Assembly: GCA_902767145.1 (NCBI GenBank)
Contig: CACXGG010000214.1
Location: 1-5,743, forward strand
Origin: Oscillospiraceae bacterium
GTDB taxonomy: Bacteria; Bacillota; Clostridia; Saccharofermentanales; Saccharofermentanaceae
Length of the DNA: 5,743 bases
Direction of reading: 5' to 3'
The position numbers and the translations under genes were made by a program. Positions 5,112 to 5,743 of the stretch are shown here, piece by piece; position 1 is the first letter of the stretch; every line of letters starts with the position of its first letter. The notes beneath the pieces were generated by a model. That model did not search any database. It was not told where the DNA came from and saw only the letters and a list, made by a program, of their open reading frames with translations.

Positions 5112-5743
5112 AAGATTTTGAACAGTGGGGATCATTTCAGGGACGCTTGTGGAAAGAAGAGGTAAATGTTCGCGATTTCATCCAGAACAACTACACAGAG
5201 TACACAGGTGACGAATCCTTCCTTGAAGGAACAACAGACGCAACAGACAAGCTCTGGGGAAGACTCCAGGAACTCTTTAAGGAGGCTAGAGCTAAGGGCG
5301 GTGTACTCGATATGGATACAGAGATCGTTTCCACTATCACATCCCACGCACCCGGATACCTCTGTGAGGAGGACAAGACACTTGAGAAGATCGTAGGTCT
5401 TCAGACAGATAAGCCTCTTAAGAGAGCTTTCATGCCCTTCGGCGGTATCAGAATGGCTGAGCAGTCCTGCGAGACTTACGGATATACACCTTCCCCTGAA
5501 CTTCACAAAATCTTTACTGAATATCATACGACACACTCAGATGCAGTCTTCTCTGTTTACACACCTGAGATCAAGGCTGCAAGACATTCACACATCCTTA
5601 CAGGTCTTCCCGATACATATGGCCGTGGCCGTATCGTAGGTGACTACAGAAGAGTCGCTCTTTACGGAATCGATTTCCTTATCGAGAAGAAGCAGGAGGA
5701 TCTTGCTAACTGCGGTGACGGAACAATGCTCGATGAGGTTATC
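5108..5743 (+). CDS. pflB: Pyruvate formate-lyase (formate acetyltransferase), N-terminal 212 residues
   Basis: The glycyl-radical enzyme converts pyruvate and CoA to acetyl-CoA and formate in the cytoplasm of anaerobically growing cells; PflA activates it and oxygen inactivates it. The window holds 212 of the roughly 740-760 residues usual for the family; the reading frame is open at the right edge. Family signatures are [10 protein letters not shown] (21-30), GGVLDMDTE (64-72), ITSHAPGY (77-84), [20 protein letters not shown] (97-116), [13 protein letters not shown] (142-154) and [17 protein letters not shown] (166-182), which contains the arginine region that binds pyruvate in E. coli PFL. 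The catalytic cysteine pair and the C-terminal radical glycine lie beyond the window, so activity cannot be confirmed. It has its own promoter after the terminator of the preceding operon. Codon choice is strongly biased (Thr almost always ACA, no ACC), as expected for an abundant fermentation enzyme. Confidence 0.95.
   Translation, partial: MKDFEQWGSFQGRLWKEEVNVRDFIQNNYTEYTGDESFLEGTTDATDKLWGRLQELFKEARAKGGVLDMDTEIVSTITSHAPGYLCEEDKTLEKIVGLQTDKPLKRAFMPFGGIRMAEQSCETYGYTPSPELHKIFTEYHTTHSDAVFSVYTPEIKAARHSHILTGLPDTYGRGRIVGDYRRVALYGIDFLIEKKQEDLANCGDGTMLDEVI

Noticed and set aside
5132..5536. Minus-strand open frame of 134 codons opposite pflB
   Set aside because: It is antisense to strongly conserved pyruvate formate-lyase sequence, and its Ser/Cys/Leu-rich product looks like a reverse reading.

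Overview
The window looks like an ordinary chromosomal segment of an anaerobic, fermentative Firmicute, most likely a Clostridia/Lachnospiraceae-type gut or rumen bacterium. This is inferred from the pyruvate formate-lyase N-terminus, the class A penicillin-binding protein with a cysteine-bearing C-terminus, purine-rich Shine-Dalgarno sites and roughly balanced base composition in coding DNA with AT-rich gaps. No mobile element, CRISPR array, tRNA or rRNA was seen.

Layout. (1) Positions 1-77 hold the edge of an unidentified neighbour whose strand cannot be decided. (2) 78-1424, minus strand: a RumA/RlmD-family RNA m5U methyltransferase with all catalytic motifs but without the iron-sulfur cysteines usual in that family. 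(3) 1425-1495: a compact divergent promoter region in which two promoters overlap and are near mirror images. The minus-strand one would start transcription at, or within a base or two of, the rlmD-like ATG. (4) 1496-3769, plus strand: a bifunctional class A PBP (GT51 glycosyltransferase plus transpeptidase) ending in 11 consecutive Asp. (5) 3769-4965, plus strand: a polytopic GT-C glycosyltransferase of the Gpi18-like type, joined to the PBP gene by a one-base TGATG overlap. (6) 4966-5107: an AT-rich gap with a Rho-independent terminator for the PBP operon, a good extended -10 promoter and two tiny ORFs. (7) 5108 to the right edge, plus strand: the first 212 codons of pyruvate formate-lyase (pflB), with the codon bias of a highly expressed gene.

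How the genes work together. The PBP and the GT-C enzyme form a two-gene cell-envelope operon. The PBP polymerises and cross-links peptidoglycan outside the membrane. The GT-C enzyme probably moves a sugar from a lipid-linked donor to an envelope acceptor that the sequence does not identify. The methyltransferase (RNA modification) and pflB (fermentative pyruvate cleavage) are separate transcription units.

I see no clearly new multi-gene system. The points most worth following up are the cysteine-free RumA-like enzyme, its apparently leaderless start inside a symmetric divergent promoter, a codon-usage patch around the PBP active-site serine, and the poly-Asp tail encoded by a GAY triplet repeat that runs into the coupled downstream start.
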